Both the position numbers and the translations under genes were made by a program. A stretch of DNA of 64,000 nt from Solirubrobacterales bacterium (GTDB lineage: Bacteria > Actinomycetota > Thermoleophilia > Solirubrobacterales > 70-9), in the NCBI GenBank assembly GCA_017304845.1, contig JAFKLL010000011.1:1-64000 (forward strand), given 5' to 3'. Below are positions 36,652 to 45,590 of this stretch, piece by piece (the first letter of the stretch is position 1; every line of letters begins with the position of its first letter). The notes under the pieces were generated by a model that saw nothing but the letters and a program-made list of their open reading frames with translations, was not told the origin of the DNA and did no database searches.

Positions 36652-36839
36652 TCAGCCGCCGTTGGAGGCCGGCTGATACGTGCGGTTGGGCTCGCCGCGG
36701 AGCGCCGTCGGGGCGGGCAGGTCATGACCTGGCTCGCCGACCGGCGGGGCTTCGACGCCCGGGATCACGGGCAGAACCAGCTTCGACGGGGTGGCCCCAC
36801 CGATCTGGATCGTGTTGACCGCGGTGCCGTCATCGATCG
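36652..36839 (-). pseudogene. Out-of-frame remnant of the CocE-type hydrolase C-terminus
   Basis: In another reading frame just past 36840 the sequence continues with IDDGTAVNTIQIGGATPSKL, VLPVIPGVEAPPVGEPGHDL and RGEPNRTYQPASNGG-stop. SKLVLPVIPG is the usual end of secreted CocE/NonD hydrolases. The annotated frame instead switches to a Ser/Arg-rich tail after AHMFR. So a deletion that is not a multiple of three (or an assembly collapse) has joined AHMFR to this tail. Confidence 0.7.
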
Positions 36840-39395
36840 GAACATGTGCGCGACCGGGAAGATCGGCACTCGCACCTCGCTGAACTGGCCCGCGGGCAGG
36901 TCCGCCCCGTCCGCTTCGAGATGCGTCGGAACCGGCATCAGCGCCGTCGACTTGGCGGTGTCGAGCTTCCGGTGGGAAGCACGCAGCCAACCGGACTGGA
37001 CGTACGTCTCGTTGCCGTCCGGCCTGACCTCGGTGATCGCGACCTGGATGTCCGTGTCGGGCGCCGTGGACTTGAGCTGAAGGTCCAGGCTCGAAGGCCC
37101 GGCGATCAGCGTGTCCTCGGAGAGCGCGTCGGTGGTGAAGCCCAGGCCCTTGCCAGCCGGCAGAGGCTGCCAGTTGTACGGGGGCTGAGCCTTCCAGGCG
37201 TCGGCGTCACCCGATCCGGGCAGCGTCTGCTTCGGTCGGGCCGACGGGTCGGCGGTGTAGCTCTCCTCGTCCGTGCCCGAAGGCGCGGTCTGCTCGAGCT
37301 CGCCGCTGTCACCCAGGTAGTAGTTCACCGCCTGGGTGTTCGGCACCGGCCAGTCGGGCAGGTCGATCTCCCAGTTGGCGCCGATCCCGCCCAGTGCCGG
37401 AGCACCCGGGTTCGGGTCGGACGGTCCCTGGACGGTCGCCGCACCGTTGTCCATCAGCAGGCGGAGCCGCGGCGTGTTCGCCTTGAAGTCCGCCTTCGCC
37501 TGAGCGACGCTGGTGTAGGTGCAGCCCGGGATGCCACTGGACACCGGGCAGTACTTCGACTCCTGGACCGGCAGGGCCGGCGCGTCAGCCAGCTGCCCGT
37601 AGAGCATCGGGCTCAGGCTGGTCAGGAGGCCGGGCATCTCCGGCAGCTTGTCCGCGACGAACAGGTTGATGAAATCAGCCCAGTCCGTGATCACGCTCGG
37701 ACCGAGCGAGTCGACGTGGACTCCGTTCTGGAGCATGTACCAGACGTTCGGGTTGTCCTTCAACCCGGCCAGCGCGTTGCCGAACTGGCCGCCGGTCTGC
37801 TCGTCCTGGAAGGAACCGACGAGGAAGACGGGCACGTCCACCTTCGCCAGCCACTTGCCGGGCGAGCGGTTCTCGAAGACCCCCGGCGTGCGGTACGGGT
37901 TGTCTTCGATCATCTGGAAGACGTCCCGGGTCTGCAGCCGCAGGTTCTGGTTGTCGAGGCAGTGCTGCTTCTGCTCCTCGCGGAGCGTGGGGTCGGTGAT
38001 GTCCGGGTCGCCGGTGGTGCTCATGACCCGAGCCCACTGCTGACCACCGTCCGGCGTCGGCTTGGCGTCGTTGACGCGGTCGGTCACCCAACTGAGGGCG
38101 AAGCCCTGGTTGAAGATGCCGCCCGGGTAGCCGGTGCCGGTGTAGATGTCGGTGGTCACCGACATCGGGGCGATCGCCGCCAGGTGAGGCGGACGGGTGC
38201 CACCCGCGAACAGCTGGCTGATCCCCGAGTAGGAGATCCCCACCAGACCGACCTTGCCGGTCGACCAACTCTGGTTGGCGACGGTCTCGACCATGTCGTA
38301 GCCGTCGTAGGTGGTCGGCAGGTCGAACAGCCCGTAGGCGCCGCCGGAGCAGCCGGTGCCGCGCATCTGCACGGAGACCGAGGCGAAGCCGGCCTGCGGG
38401 GCGATCAGGGCGCCGACCGCGGTCGACGTGTCCGGGGCGAGCGGGTCGCCGCCGGTGAGCACCGCCTGGAGCAGGTCGTGCGGGCCGGCGGTGCCGTACC
38501 CGGAGTGCTCGATGACGGTCGGGAACGGGCCGTCGGCGAGCGTCTTGCCCGGGGGCAGACGCACCGTCATCGCCAGCTCGATGCCGTCACGCATCGTCAC
38601 GTAGTTGAGGCCCTCGTGCAGGGTCTTGCCGTCGTAGAAGGACTGCGGCGGGTTCTCGTCGACATCCAGCACCTCGAACTTGTCGGTGCCGAGCACGGTC
38701 TTGTCGTCGACCACCGTGCGGACCGAGTATCCGTCGCCCGGGGGCACCTCGTAGAAGATCTTCGAGCCGTAGCTGTCGGCGGTGCCGGTGGCGACCACCT
38801 GCTCGTCGTCGTTGATCAGCATCAGGGTTTGGCCTTCCTGAGCGCCGGTGACGTAGGCGTCACCAACCGAGCCTCGACCCTCGTAGGGGGCCTTCTCGGT
38901 ACGCCTCGGCGCCAGGTGCGACAGCGCCTCGTTGTAGGCCTTCTCGGCTTCCTGCACGCAGGCGGCCGACTGCTGCTTCAGCTTTGCGATCGGGCTCTTG
39001 GCCTGGCGGAGCTGCGTCCGGGCCTTGCGGAGATTACGCTGGGCCTTCCGGGCACGCTGCTTGGCCTTGCGGAGCTGCTTCTTGGCCTTCCGGGTCAGCT
39101 TGGCGCTGTGGCGGGCACGCGCCTTCTTGGCCTTCTTCTTGGCCTTCTTGACCTTGTTGTTGGCCAGCCTGGCGCTCTTGCTGGTCCGCTTGACCTTGCC
39201 GTTGGCCTGGTTGACCTTCTGCGTGGCCCGGGTCAGCGGCGCCTTGCACTCCTGCGTCTTCTGCTGCAGCTGCTGGTCCAGCTGCTCGTACTTGTCCGCG
39301 GCTGCCGCCCCGGAAGCACTGAAAGCGCCCAGCAAGACGATCGCGGCCAACGCCATAAGCGTGGCCACAAGCCTTGATTCGGCTCGATTCTTCAC
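36765..39395 (-). CDS. Secreted CocE/NonD (X-Pro dipeptidyl-peptidase S15) hydrolase, C-terminus frameshifted
   Basis: 876 residues as read. Signal peptide about 1-33. Residues 35-150 form a very basic helical coil (KKAKKKAKKARARHSAKL, RKAKQRARKAQRNLRKA). The S15 catalytic domain spans about 260-600: oxyanion IEHSGYG, nucleophile GISYSGISQLF, Asp in GSFQDEQTGG, His in QNGVHVDSLG. The C-terminal jelly-roll domain (about 650-850) ends abnormally: after VRVPIFPVAHMFR the frame changes to an Arg/Ser-rich tail, and the normal ending lies in another frame (36652-36839). About 20-30 residues of the jelly roll seem missing. The catalytic residues are intact, so it may still work. Probably hydrolyses esters or X-Pro peptides outside the cell. 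GGGAGA precedes the start. Confidence 0.85.
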   Translation of the reverse strand: MKNRAESRLVATLMALAAIVLLGAFSASGAAAADKYEQLDQQLQQKTQECKAPLTRATQKVNQANGKVKRTSKSARLANNKVKKAKKKAKKARARHSAKLTRKAKKQLRKAKQRARKAQRNLRKARTQLRQAKSPIAKLKQQSAACVQEAEKAYNEALSHLAPRRTEKAPYEGRGSVGDAYVTGAQEGQTLMLINDDEQVVATGTADSYGSKIFYEVPPGDGYSVRTVVDDKTVLGTDKFEVLDVDENPPQSFYDGKTLHEGLNYVTMRDGIELAMTVRLPPGKTLADGPFPTVIEHSGYGTAGPHDLLQAVLTGGDPLAPDTSTAVGALIAPQAGFASVSVQMRGTGCSGGAYGLFDLPTTYDGYDMVETVANQSWSTGKVGLVGISYSGISQLFAGGTRPPHLAAIAPMSVTTDIYTGTGYPGGIFNQGFALSWVTDRVNDAKPTPDGGQQWARVMSTTGDPDITDPTLREEQKQHCLDNQNLRLQTRDVFQMIEDNPYRTPGVFENRSPGKWLAKVDVPVFLVGSFQDEQTGGQFGNALAGLKDNPNVWYMLQNGVHVDSLGPSVITDWADFINLFVADKLPEMPGLLTSLSPMLYGQLADAPALPVQESKYCPVSSGIPGCTYTSVAQAKADFKANTPRLRLLMDNGAATVQGPSDPNPGAPALGGIGANWEIDLPDWPVPNTQAVNYYLGDSGELEQTAPSGTDEESYTADPSARPKQTLPGSGDADAWKAQPPYNWQPLPAGKGLGFTTDALSEDTLIAGPSSLDLQLKSTAPDTDIQVAITEVRPDGNETYVQSGWLRASHRKLDTAKSTALMPVPTHLEADGADLPAGQFSEVRVPIFPVAHMFRSMTAPRSTRSRSVGPPRRSWFCP

Positions 39396-39626
39396 TCTCT
39401 CCCACTCCTCTGTCTCCCCGGCAAGGCCCCATTGGCCCGTCGCTCTTTATGCGCCCGCCCGCCGTGGCGTCGAGTGCGTTGCCGTGAGTTTCAAAAACGC
39501 GACAGTTCAAGGATAGTCAAAAATGCTCAGGATTTGTCAACCAATGGGTACCGATGAGTTTCACGGAGCCCGATCGTCTGAGCTTTTGACGGCCCAGGAG
39601 CCGTCTCGAGCAAACGAAAGGAAACC

Positions 39627-40478
39627 GTGAAATCGACGATCATCGAGGCGAATGGCGTGCAGCTCGGTGTCGAGCGCTTCGGCGACCCGACGGCGCCGCT
39701 GGTTCTCCTCGCGGGCGGGACGACGATGCTCTCCTGGCCCGACGCGCTCTGCGAAGCGTTGGCCGCCGAGGGGCGTCATGTCGTGCGGTACGACCTCCGG
39801 GACAGTGGCGCCTCGACCACCGTCGACCCCGAGGCTCCCGCCTATACGCTGCGCGATCTCGCGGCCGATGCCGCAGCGCTCGCCCGCGAGCTCGACGACC
39901 GGCCGGCGCACCTGGCCGGCATCGGCGTCGGCGGGATGGTCGCCCAGGTCGCCGCGCTCGACTACCCGGAGGCGTTCTCGGCCCTGACCCTCGTCGGCAC
40001 GCGAGCGGTCGCACCGGGGCGGGTCGACGAGGATCTGCCCGACCATGACGCGGCGACGATGGGCCCGCTGTTCTCGCATCCGAAACCGGACTGGTCCGAC
40101 CGGGCAGCGGTGGTGGAGTTCGCGGCGGCCGGAGCGGAGGCGCTCGGCAACGACCCCGCCATCGCGGGTGAGACGGCGGGGCGCGTCTGGGATCGCACGC
40201 CGAGCGCCGAGCCGGCGGTCCAGGCCGCCAATCAGCTGGGCATGGTGTTCGCCAAGCTCAACTGCCGTCCGCGCTGGCGCGAGCGCCTGCCCGAGCTCGA
40301 GGTCCCGACGCTGGTGGTCCATGGCCGCCGCGACCCGTTCTTCCCGGTCGGCAACGGCGAGGCGCTCGCGAAAGAGATCCCTGGCGCCCGGCTGCTGGTG
40401 CTGGAGCAGGCCTCGACCGCGATCCCCGAGGGGGAGGTCGATCGGGTCGCCGAGGCGATGGCCGGGCTGACCGGGTGA
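39627..40478 (+). CDS. Alpha/beta hydrolase fold protein lacking the catalytic Ser and His
   Basis: 283 residues, close in pattern to the single-domain hydrolases related to 3-oxoadipate enol-lactonase (VVRYDLRDSGAS, YTLRDLAADAAALA). The nucleophile elbow normally reads GxSxGG; here it is GIGVGGMVAQ, so Ser is replaced by Gly. The His loop normally reads GH; here it is EQASTAIPEG with no His. The Asp is kept (HGRRDPFFPVGN). It is thus probably not a hydrolase of the usual mechanism and may be a binding protein or use another reaction. AAAGGAAACC precedes the GTG start. The 231-bp region upstream holds two GAGTTTCA copies but no gene. Confidence 0.82.
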   Translation: MKSTIIEANGVQLGVERFGDPTAPLVLLAGGTTMLSWPDALCEALAAEGRHVVRYDLRDSGASTTVDPEAPAYTLRDLAADAAALARELDDRPAHLAGIGVGGMVAQVAALDYPEAFSALTLVGTRAVAPGRVDEDLPDHDAATMGPLFSHPKPDWSDRAAVVEFAAAGAEALGNDPAIAGETAGRVWDRTPSAEPAVQAANQLGMVFAKLNCRPRWRERLPELEVPTLVVHGRRDPFFPVGNGEALAKEIPGARLLVLEQASTAIPEGEVDRVAEAMAGLTG

Positions 40479-40485
40479 TCCCGGT
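40470..40485. terminator. Hairpin over the stop codon of the inactive hydrolase gene
   Basis: ACCGGG-tgat-CCCGGT; the stop TGA (40476-40478) is the loop. Converging genes on both sides. Confidence 0.4.
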
Positions 40486-40502
40486 CGCGAGGCGCTAGCC
40501 CG

Positions 40503-41108
40503 TCACTCGGACCGGCGGTAGCGGATGTGCGTGGCGAGCCGCGAGTGGAGCACCTCGACCGGCTCGAACCCGAAGGACTCGATCCCGTCGAACAGCCGCT
40601 CGCCGGAGCCGAGCAGGACGGGGGCCACATCGAGCGTGAGCTCGTCGATCACCCCGGCGGCGAGGGCCTGGCGGACGGTCGAGGCGCCGCCGGCGATATC
40701 GACGCCGTCCTCGCCGGCCGCCTCGCTCGCCTGCGCGTAGGCGGCGTCGAAGCCCTCGGTGACGAAGTGGAAGCTGGTGCCGCCCTCCATCTCGACCGGG
40801 TCGCGGGCATGGTGGGTAAGCACGAAGACGGGTGCGTGGTAGGGCGGCTCGGGGCCCCACCATCCGTCCCACGCCTCGTCCCACTCGCCGCGGATCGGGC
40901 CGAACATGTTGCGGCCCATGACGTAGGCCCCGCGCGGCCGCATGAGCCAACTCTCGGCGATCGCGTCGGCCTCGTTCTCCCGCTCGTCGCCGAGATGCCA
41001 TTCATGAACGTCCCGGCCGCCCTTGCCCAACGGATTGTCCCGACTCTGGTCGGGCCCGGCGACGAAACCGTCGAGCGAGATCGACATGTGGCAGGTGGTG
41101 TCAGACAT
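40503..41108 (-). CDS. DHFR/RibD C-terminal-like reductase
   Basis: 201 residues of the YwjB/YyaP-type dihydrofolate-reductase-fold family (RibD_C). N-terminal MSISLDGFVAGPDQS, then YVMGRNMFGP, VFVLTHHARDP, IAGGASTVRQALAAGVIDEL and APVLLGSGERLFDGI are the standard strands of the family. Probably an NADPH-dependent reductase; the true substrate of this group is unknown. GGAGG lies eight bases before the ATG at 41108. It is the last chromosomal gene before the integrated element. Confidence 0.88.
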   Translation of the reverse strand: MSDTTCHMSISLDGFVAGPDQSRDNPLGKGGRDVHEWHLGDERENEADAIAESWLMRPRGAYVMGRNMFGPIRGEWDEAWDGWWGPEPPYHAPVFVLTHHARDPVEMEGGTSFHFVTEGFDAAYAQASEAAGEDGVDIAGGASTVRQALAAGVIDELTLDVAPVLLGSGERLFDGIESFGFEPVEVLHSRLATHIRYRRSE

Positions 41109-41342
41109 CGGCGGCCTCCAATCGGCTGCGGTTCGAGAGCGTCAGCACCGTACCGCACGGGTGCTCGCCGCCCGGCGATTGCGCGACCGGAGCCCGAGGC
41201 GATCCGCCGCCTGCGTCTGAAGCCAACCTTGCACTGATAGTCGCCCGACCGTGGCCCCAACTCGTCCGAGACCCGCGCCCGCCGGATCGGTCAGCGGCGC
41301 ACCCGATAGCGCAGGTGGAGCACTCCTCTCCTCTTCCTGCAC

Positions 41343-41386
41343 GATGGAGCCAGCCGGGATCGAACCGGCGACCTCCTGCTTGCAAA
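41343..41386 (-). repeat. Left attachment site: 3' fragment of tRNA-Ala
   Basis: On the minus strand this reads the anticodon loop, variable and T arms and 3' acceptor strand of tRNA-Ala, then nothing tRNA-like beyond TTTGCA. The two differences from the right copy are in the T stem and compensate each other (C-G versus T-A), so both copies can fold. It is not a complete tRNA. Confidence 0.85.
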
Positions 41387-41846
41387 CCGTGTTACTCGGT
41401 GACCATAAATCCCCAAGAAATAGGCTATTTGCAGGGATTTTACCCTAAGTCCGAACAGGCCCATCTACCACTTAAGTGCCCGAATATGCGCCGATATGCG
41501 TGGGTTGCTGGCACTAACGGCCTTTAGTGCCCGGTTTTCGTGCCGCCAGCCTCGACGGTTTGAATTCCCTGCTGGCCTGGCTATCTGAGAAGCCGAACGA
41601 ACTCGTCCCAGCTGAGACCGGTGGCCACAAATGCTGGAAAGCGTTCCGCTCTTGACCTCGTGGTTGTCGGGAACCGGCGCTGGGATCGCGTCCGAGGTCC
41701 CCGCCAGTACCCAGCCTCCTCCTATGGAGTCAGCTTTCCGATCACCACGAACGTCCGTCGCTTGGCATATGACAAGCTAGCCATAGAGAAAGAGTCTCGG
41801 GAAGGAATTCCCAGTCGATTCTGAAGGGATAGGGGCTGCGTTGGAA
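41387..41846. other. Left end of the element: no gene, several repeats
   Basis: About 460 bp with no convincing coding region. Nested inverted repeats lie 20 bp inside the attachment fragment: AAATCCC (41407-41413) with GGGATTT (41434-41440), enclosing AAATAG-g-CTATTT (41418-41430). Two ATATGCG heptamers are at 41484 and 41494. GGCACTAA-N6-TTAGTGCC is at 41510-41531. These look like recombinase or excisionase arm sites. The rest (41532-41846) shows nothing I can name. Confidence 0.5.
41484..41500 (+). repeat. Two ATATGCG heptamers in 10-bp phase (left arm)
   Basis: ATATGCG at 41484-41490 and 41494-41500, exactly one helical turn apart. The same pair occurs in inverted orientation near the right end of the element. 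Confidence 0.55.
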
Positions 41847-44474
41847 ATGACGCTAGAAGAACGAGTTTTGGAGTGGGCCAACGAGCTGACTCCCTGGGAG
41901 CAGGATCTGTTTGCAAGATGTGCCAGAGGACCGCTCTCCGAGACTGACGTGGAGGAAGTCGCAAAGCTACTGACCAACCCGTCCGTCGAGGAACCTGAAT
42001 CCAAGGAGTTCACCCTTACCGACATCCCCGGAGCGGTGACAACGACCGACCCCTTGTCTATCCAGCAGATTTGCGAGGTCGTCAACGTAAACGCTCTTTC
42101 AGAAGGACAAGTTCTCGCCTTCTCAGAGACTGGACTGAATGTTGTGTACGGACGGAACGGCGCCGGCAAAACCGGATACTCCCGAGTCCTTAAACACGTT
42201 GGGCGATCACTTAATCGCGAAGAGGTGCTTGGGAACGTACTGACACGGTCGAGCGATGCTCCGTCAGCGACGATTCATTATGGGTTTGGGTCGGAGAATC
42301 ACGCTGCCACCGTCGACTTCAGTAGCGATCCAGACGGCGACTTGGCTCGAATCTGTGTCTTCGATTCGTCGGCAAGCCGCAGCTACGTCAGAGACGAGAA
42401 CGAGATCGACTACCTGCCGGGAGTCCTAGGAGCGCTTCGCGACTACGTCGGCGGACTTGATGCCATCAAGGAAATCCTGGATCAGAAGATCGCGGATGTC
42501 GAGAAGGAGCCCATGGACCTGACGGCCTTCCCCAAGACGGGTGAGGTCAGGGACTTCCTTGAATCGATATCCAAGGAAACGACTGGCCAAGAGATCGACA
42601 ACATCGCAAATCTCAGCGATGAGGAGGCGACTGAGCTAGCCAAGCTCAAACGTGAGAAGGCCGAGATCGAAAGTCAGCAGGCGCCGGCCCTAAGGGAAAG
42701 CGCTAGTCGGGATATCACGGCAGGTAAGGCGCTCAAGGATGGACTAGCCGATATTCAGGCAAAGACCGACGAGAAGACTATGGCTCGGTTTGAACAGATG
42801 ATCAGCCATCGAGATACCTGCGCAGAGGCGCTGAAAGAGGCTGCCGACGATTTCAAAAGCGAGCCGGTTGCTGGGATTGGTGGAGGAAAATGGAGGCTCC
42901 TCTGGGACGCAGCCCAAGCGTTTGGTCAAGAGCATGACTGCTCCGTTCCGCCAGAAGGCGACGAGGGTCATTGCCCGCTTTGTCTCCAAGAACTGGATGA
43001 GCAGGCCGCCAGCCGTTTACGTCGTTTCGATGAGTTCGTCAAGAACAACCTCAGCCAACAACTCGACAAGGCAGGACGAGCCATCGACGATTTCCTACGC
43101 GAACTTCCCGAGCTTTCGGTGTTTCGCGCGACGCACAGTCAAATTCTCAACCAGCTCGGGGGGCGCGACTCGGAGCCGGCCAAGTCGATCTATCAGTGGC
43201 TCAATGACGTAGACAACTTCATCGAGAAGATCCGAAGAGAGAATGTTGACAGCGAATCTCCTGAGCTAGATCTCGAAGCGCTGGAGACATGGCTTGACGG
43301 ACGCGACACCGACCATAAACGTCACCAAGAACTGGAAGAAGATCCCGAACAGAAGCGCGTCGCCGGGAGGCTTGAAGAGCTAGAAGCCAAGCAAGCGGTT
43401 GCGGAGATCCGCGACACGATCGTCGCCTACCGAGACTCGCTCGTAGAGAAAGCTCATCTCGAAGACCACCGCAACTCTGCGGCAACCGGCAGTGTCAGCA
43501 GCCAGATCACTCGGCTCACGAAACAGTTCGTTAGCGACCAACTGAAAACCGAACTGGTCAACGAACTCAAGCAACTCGGCTTCGGTGGACTTGACATTGA
43601 ACCCACGGTACGGACCATTTCCGGCGTCGCCCACATAAGGCTCGCCTTTTCAGATAGTCGCCTTCGAGGCGTCGATCTAGCATCAGTCTTGAGCGAGGGA
43701 CAGCAGCGTCGCGTTTCGCTGGCACTTTTCATGGTGGAACAGCAGCATCTACCGGCAGGCTCCCCCATCGTCTTGGACGATCCGGTGACATCACTGGACC
43801 AGGAAGGGCGCCGACACATCGCAAAATCCCTCGCTGCGGCAAGCCATCACCGCCAGGTCATCGTGTTCACCCATGACCTTTCGTCCATAAGAGAGCTGGA
43901 GCGACAGAGCGACTTCCTGTCCGCAGAGATAACCATCCAGCACGTCGTTGAAGATGCGAACGGAGCCGGCCAGGTAAAGCCAAGCCTGCCTTGGGATGGG
44001 CTCACGGCAAAGGACCGATTGGGCGCTTTGCGCGACCGACTCGTAGCGATGAGGGCGGAAGATCTCGAAGGAAACGTCGAAGCCGAGCGAGAAAGAGCCG
44101 CTAGCTTCTGTAAAGACCTTCGTGGCGCATTCGAACGTGCGGTTGAGGATGACGTGTTTGGTCAGGTGGTCACTCGAAGAGTTGATGACGTACAGACGTC
44201 AAGGATGAAAGACGTTGTACTAGATGACCCTGTACCGAAACTCGTCGAGAAAGGCATGAGCGCAAACTCACCTTGGGTTCACGATCGCACTCGGGCAGAT
44301 GGGTCAGACCCGCCCACTCTCGACGAACTGGAAGAAGGCCTCAACGTACTGGGGGATCTGCTCGAAGAGATCAAGAAAGTCAAAAAAGCGAGACAGCGCG
44401 AAGCCGAAAAGCGTAAGACTGAAACGAAGAAACCCCTCCGGGCAGCCATCGCGCGCCCCAACTCGGGGGCTTAG
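41847..44474 (+). CDS. Zinc-hook SMC-like AAA ATPase (AAA_13/RloC-like)
   Basis: 875 residues from the ATG at 41847 (a TTG at 41841 is the alternative). N-terminal helical domain about 1-85 (VLEWANELTPWEQDLFARCA). Walker A near residue 105 (VVYGRNGAGKTGYSR). Coiled-coil arms about 190-570 interrupted by a zinc-hook CPLC in GHCPLCLQELDEQ near residue 380. ABC-type signature LSEGQQRRVSLALF near 615 and Walker B IVLDDPVTSLDQEGRRH. C-terminal about 200 residues contain SPWVHDRTRADGSDPPTLDE and a Lys-rich end. This is the layout of RloC and related ATPases that sense DNA ends or damage in phage defence. I do not see the PrrC-type Arg-Glu-His nuclease triad, so a partner may be the effector; the convergent PLD nuclease is the obvious candidate. 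Confidence 0.8.
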   Translation: MTLEERVLEWANELTPWEQDLFARCARGPLSETDVEEVAKLLTNPSVEEPESKEFTLTDIPGAVTTTDPLSIQQICEVVNVNALSEGQVLAFSETGLNVVYGRNGAGKTGYSRVLKHVGRSLNREEVLGNVLTRSSDAPSATIHYGFGSENHAATVDFSSDPDGDLARICVFDSSASRSYVRDENEIDYLPGVLGALRDYVGGLDAIKEILDQKIADVEKEPMDLTAFPKTGEVRDFLESISKETTGQEIDNIANLSDEEATELAKLKREKAEIESQQAPALRESASRDITAGKALKDGLADIQAKTDEKTMARFEQMISHRDTCAEALKEAADDFKSEPVAGIGGGKWRLLWDAAQAFGQEHDCSVPPEGDEGHCPLCLQELDEQAASRLRRFDEFVKNNLSQQLDKAGRAIDDFLRELPELSVFRATHSQILNQLGGRDSEPAKSIYQWLNDVDNFIEKIRRENVDSESPELDLEALETWLDGRDTDHKRHQELEEDPEQKRVAGRLEELEAKQAVAEIRDTIVAYRDSLVEKAHLEDHRNSAATGSVSSQITRLTKQFVSDQLKTELVNELKQLGFGGLDIEPTVRTISGVAHIRLAFSDSRLRGVDLASVLSEGQQRRVSLALFMVEQQHLPAGSPIVLDDPVTSLDQEGRRHIAKSLAAASHHRQVIVFTHDLSSIRELERQSDFLSAEITIQHVVEDANGAGQVKPSLPWDGLTAKDRLGALRDRLVAMRAEDLEGNVEAERERAASFCKDLRGAFERAVEDDVFGQVVTRRVDDVQTSRMKDVVLDDPVPKLVEKGMSANSPWVHDRTRADGSDPPTLDELEEGLNVLGDLLEEIKKVKKARQREAEKRKTETKKPLRAAIARPNSGA

Positions 44475-44615
44475 AGGCGGACCTACAATCGACGGCACAA
44501 AACAAGAGCATCTGGCGACCCATAAAGATCCCCGAAGAAATCGCGATTACCCCTTGCCCACGAGCGCAATCTCCTAGATCTCGTCGTCGTTCGGTCATCG
44601 CTGGCACCGTCAGGG

Positions 44616-45518
44616 TCAGTCGTCAAGGTATTCATCGGACGCGACAAGCCAGTCTTCGCGTACGCGCCCAAGTTCGATCAACGCCTCGACCATCGCAGCA
44701 TCGTCGTACTCGACACGCGCGAATTCCGGGTCTATCGCGTCGGCCATCGAGTCGATCTCTTCTGAGGCACCGATCAAACCGACGAGAAACCTCATGACCG
44801 CATGCATGAGGTCAGGTTCCTCTGTCCAATAGCCGAATTCCAAACTTCGCCGCGATCCGTAGGTGAAGTTCGCAGACGACACCCATAGCCGCCGAGGAGA
44901 GAACCAGATGTAGTCGTCTACTCCGCCGGCGGGGTGCTCATCGGTCCAGCAGATGTTCCCGAGCAGAGCGAGCTTCGCGTGAGCAATCGGCGGTCGGTTG
45001 CGGCCAGACTTTCGGAACCCGATCGAGCGGAACGTTGGTATTGCAGCATCTTCTTCATGAATCTCGTCGTATGGTCCGATGAGCCGTGGCTTCCCGTCAA
45101 CCCGTGGTGCCATGTCGCCTAGACCGGAGAGAGCGCGGAGCGGGATGCCGTTACTTCGCGTATTGACCTCGAGTAGTCGATCAGTCCCGGCTTCACCACC
45201 AGCCGTCCGAGGGAACTTGCTGATGACAACGCAGGCGCCTGGCAGCGCCTCAATCGCATTCAGCAGCTTGTCGTCGTTGACCCACGGCGAACAACCAAGC
45301 ATGACCGGGGAACCAATTCGGTGGGTTCGTCGTTCCCAGCGAGGTTGACGCTCCTCGACAAAGTCCTCGATCCCATCGATCAAGCCTTGAAGGACATTCC
45401 GGCCGAACCAGGCGTAGTTGCCTTTCTTTCCGCCCAGTTCAACACGGGAATCAAGACGCAGATCATCGTGGAATTCCTCGGTCGCCACGCCGAGAAGCGT
45501 AGCCACAGCCGTTCGCAT
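44616..45518 (-). CDS. PLD-family nuclease-like protein
   Basis: 300 residues. The C-terminal half holds one HKD-type motif: HAKLALLG followed by VSSANFTYGSRRSLEFGYW, as in bacterial PLD-fold nucleases that work as dimers. The N-terminal half (MLGCSPWVNDDKLLNAIEAL, CVVISKFPRTAGG) is the standard first part of the same fold. No signal peptide, so cytosolic. It converges on the SMC-like ATPase, 141 bp apart, with no hairpin between. Start codon 45518 is ATG; no ribosome binding site is evident. In an island such proteins are usually phage-defence or abortive-infection nucleases. Confidence 0.75.
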   Translation of the reverse strand: MRTAVATLLGVATEEFHDDLRLDSRVELGGKKGNYAWFGRNVLQGLIDGIEDFVEERQPRWERRTHRIGSPVMLGCSPWVNDDKLLNAIEALPGACVVISKFPRTAGGEAGTDRLLEVNTRSNGIPLRALSGLGDMAPRVDGKPRLIGPYDEIHEEDAAIPTFRSIGFRKSGRNRPPIAHAKLALLGNICWTDEHPAGGVDDYIWFSPRRLWVSSANFTYGSRRSLEFGYWTEEPDLMHAVMRFLVGLIGASEEIDSMADAIDPEFARVEYDDAAMVEALIELGRVREDWLVASDEYLDD

Positions 45519-45590
45519 TCGTCTACGCGCTGCTGCTTCAATCGGCGTTAAATTTTTCTGCCGTGCTCGGGACTACCATCCGAGCGCAGG

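Noticed and set aside
41343..41420. A possible third tRNA gene
   Set aside because: Only the part from the anticodon loop to the 3' end is present; the D arm and 5' acceptor strand are missing. It is the displaced 3' end of tRNA-Ala.
41621..41824. A 67-residue reading frame inside the left end of the element
   Set aside because: No ribosome binding site, no leaderless box, no recognisable family and random-looking composition.
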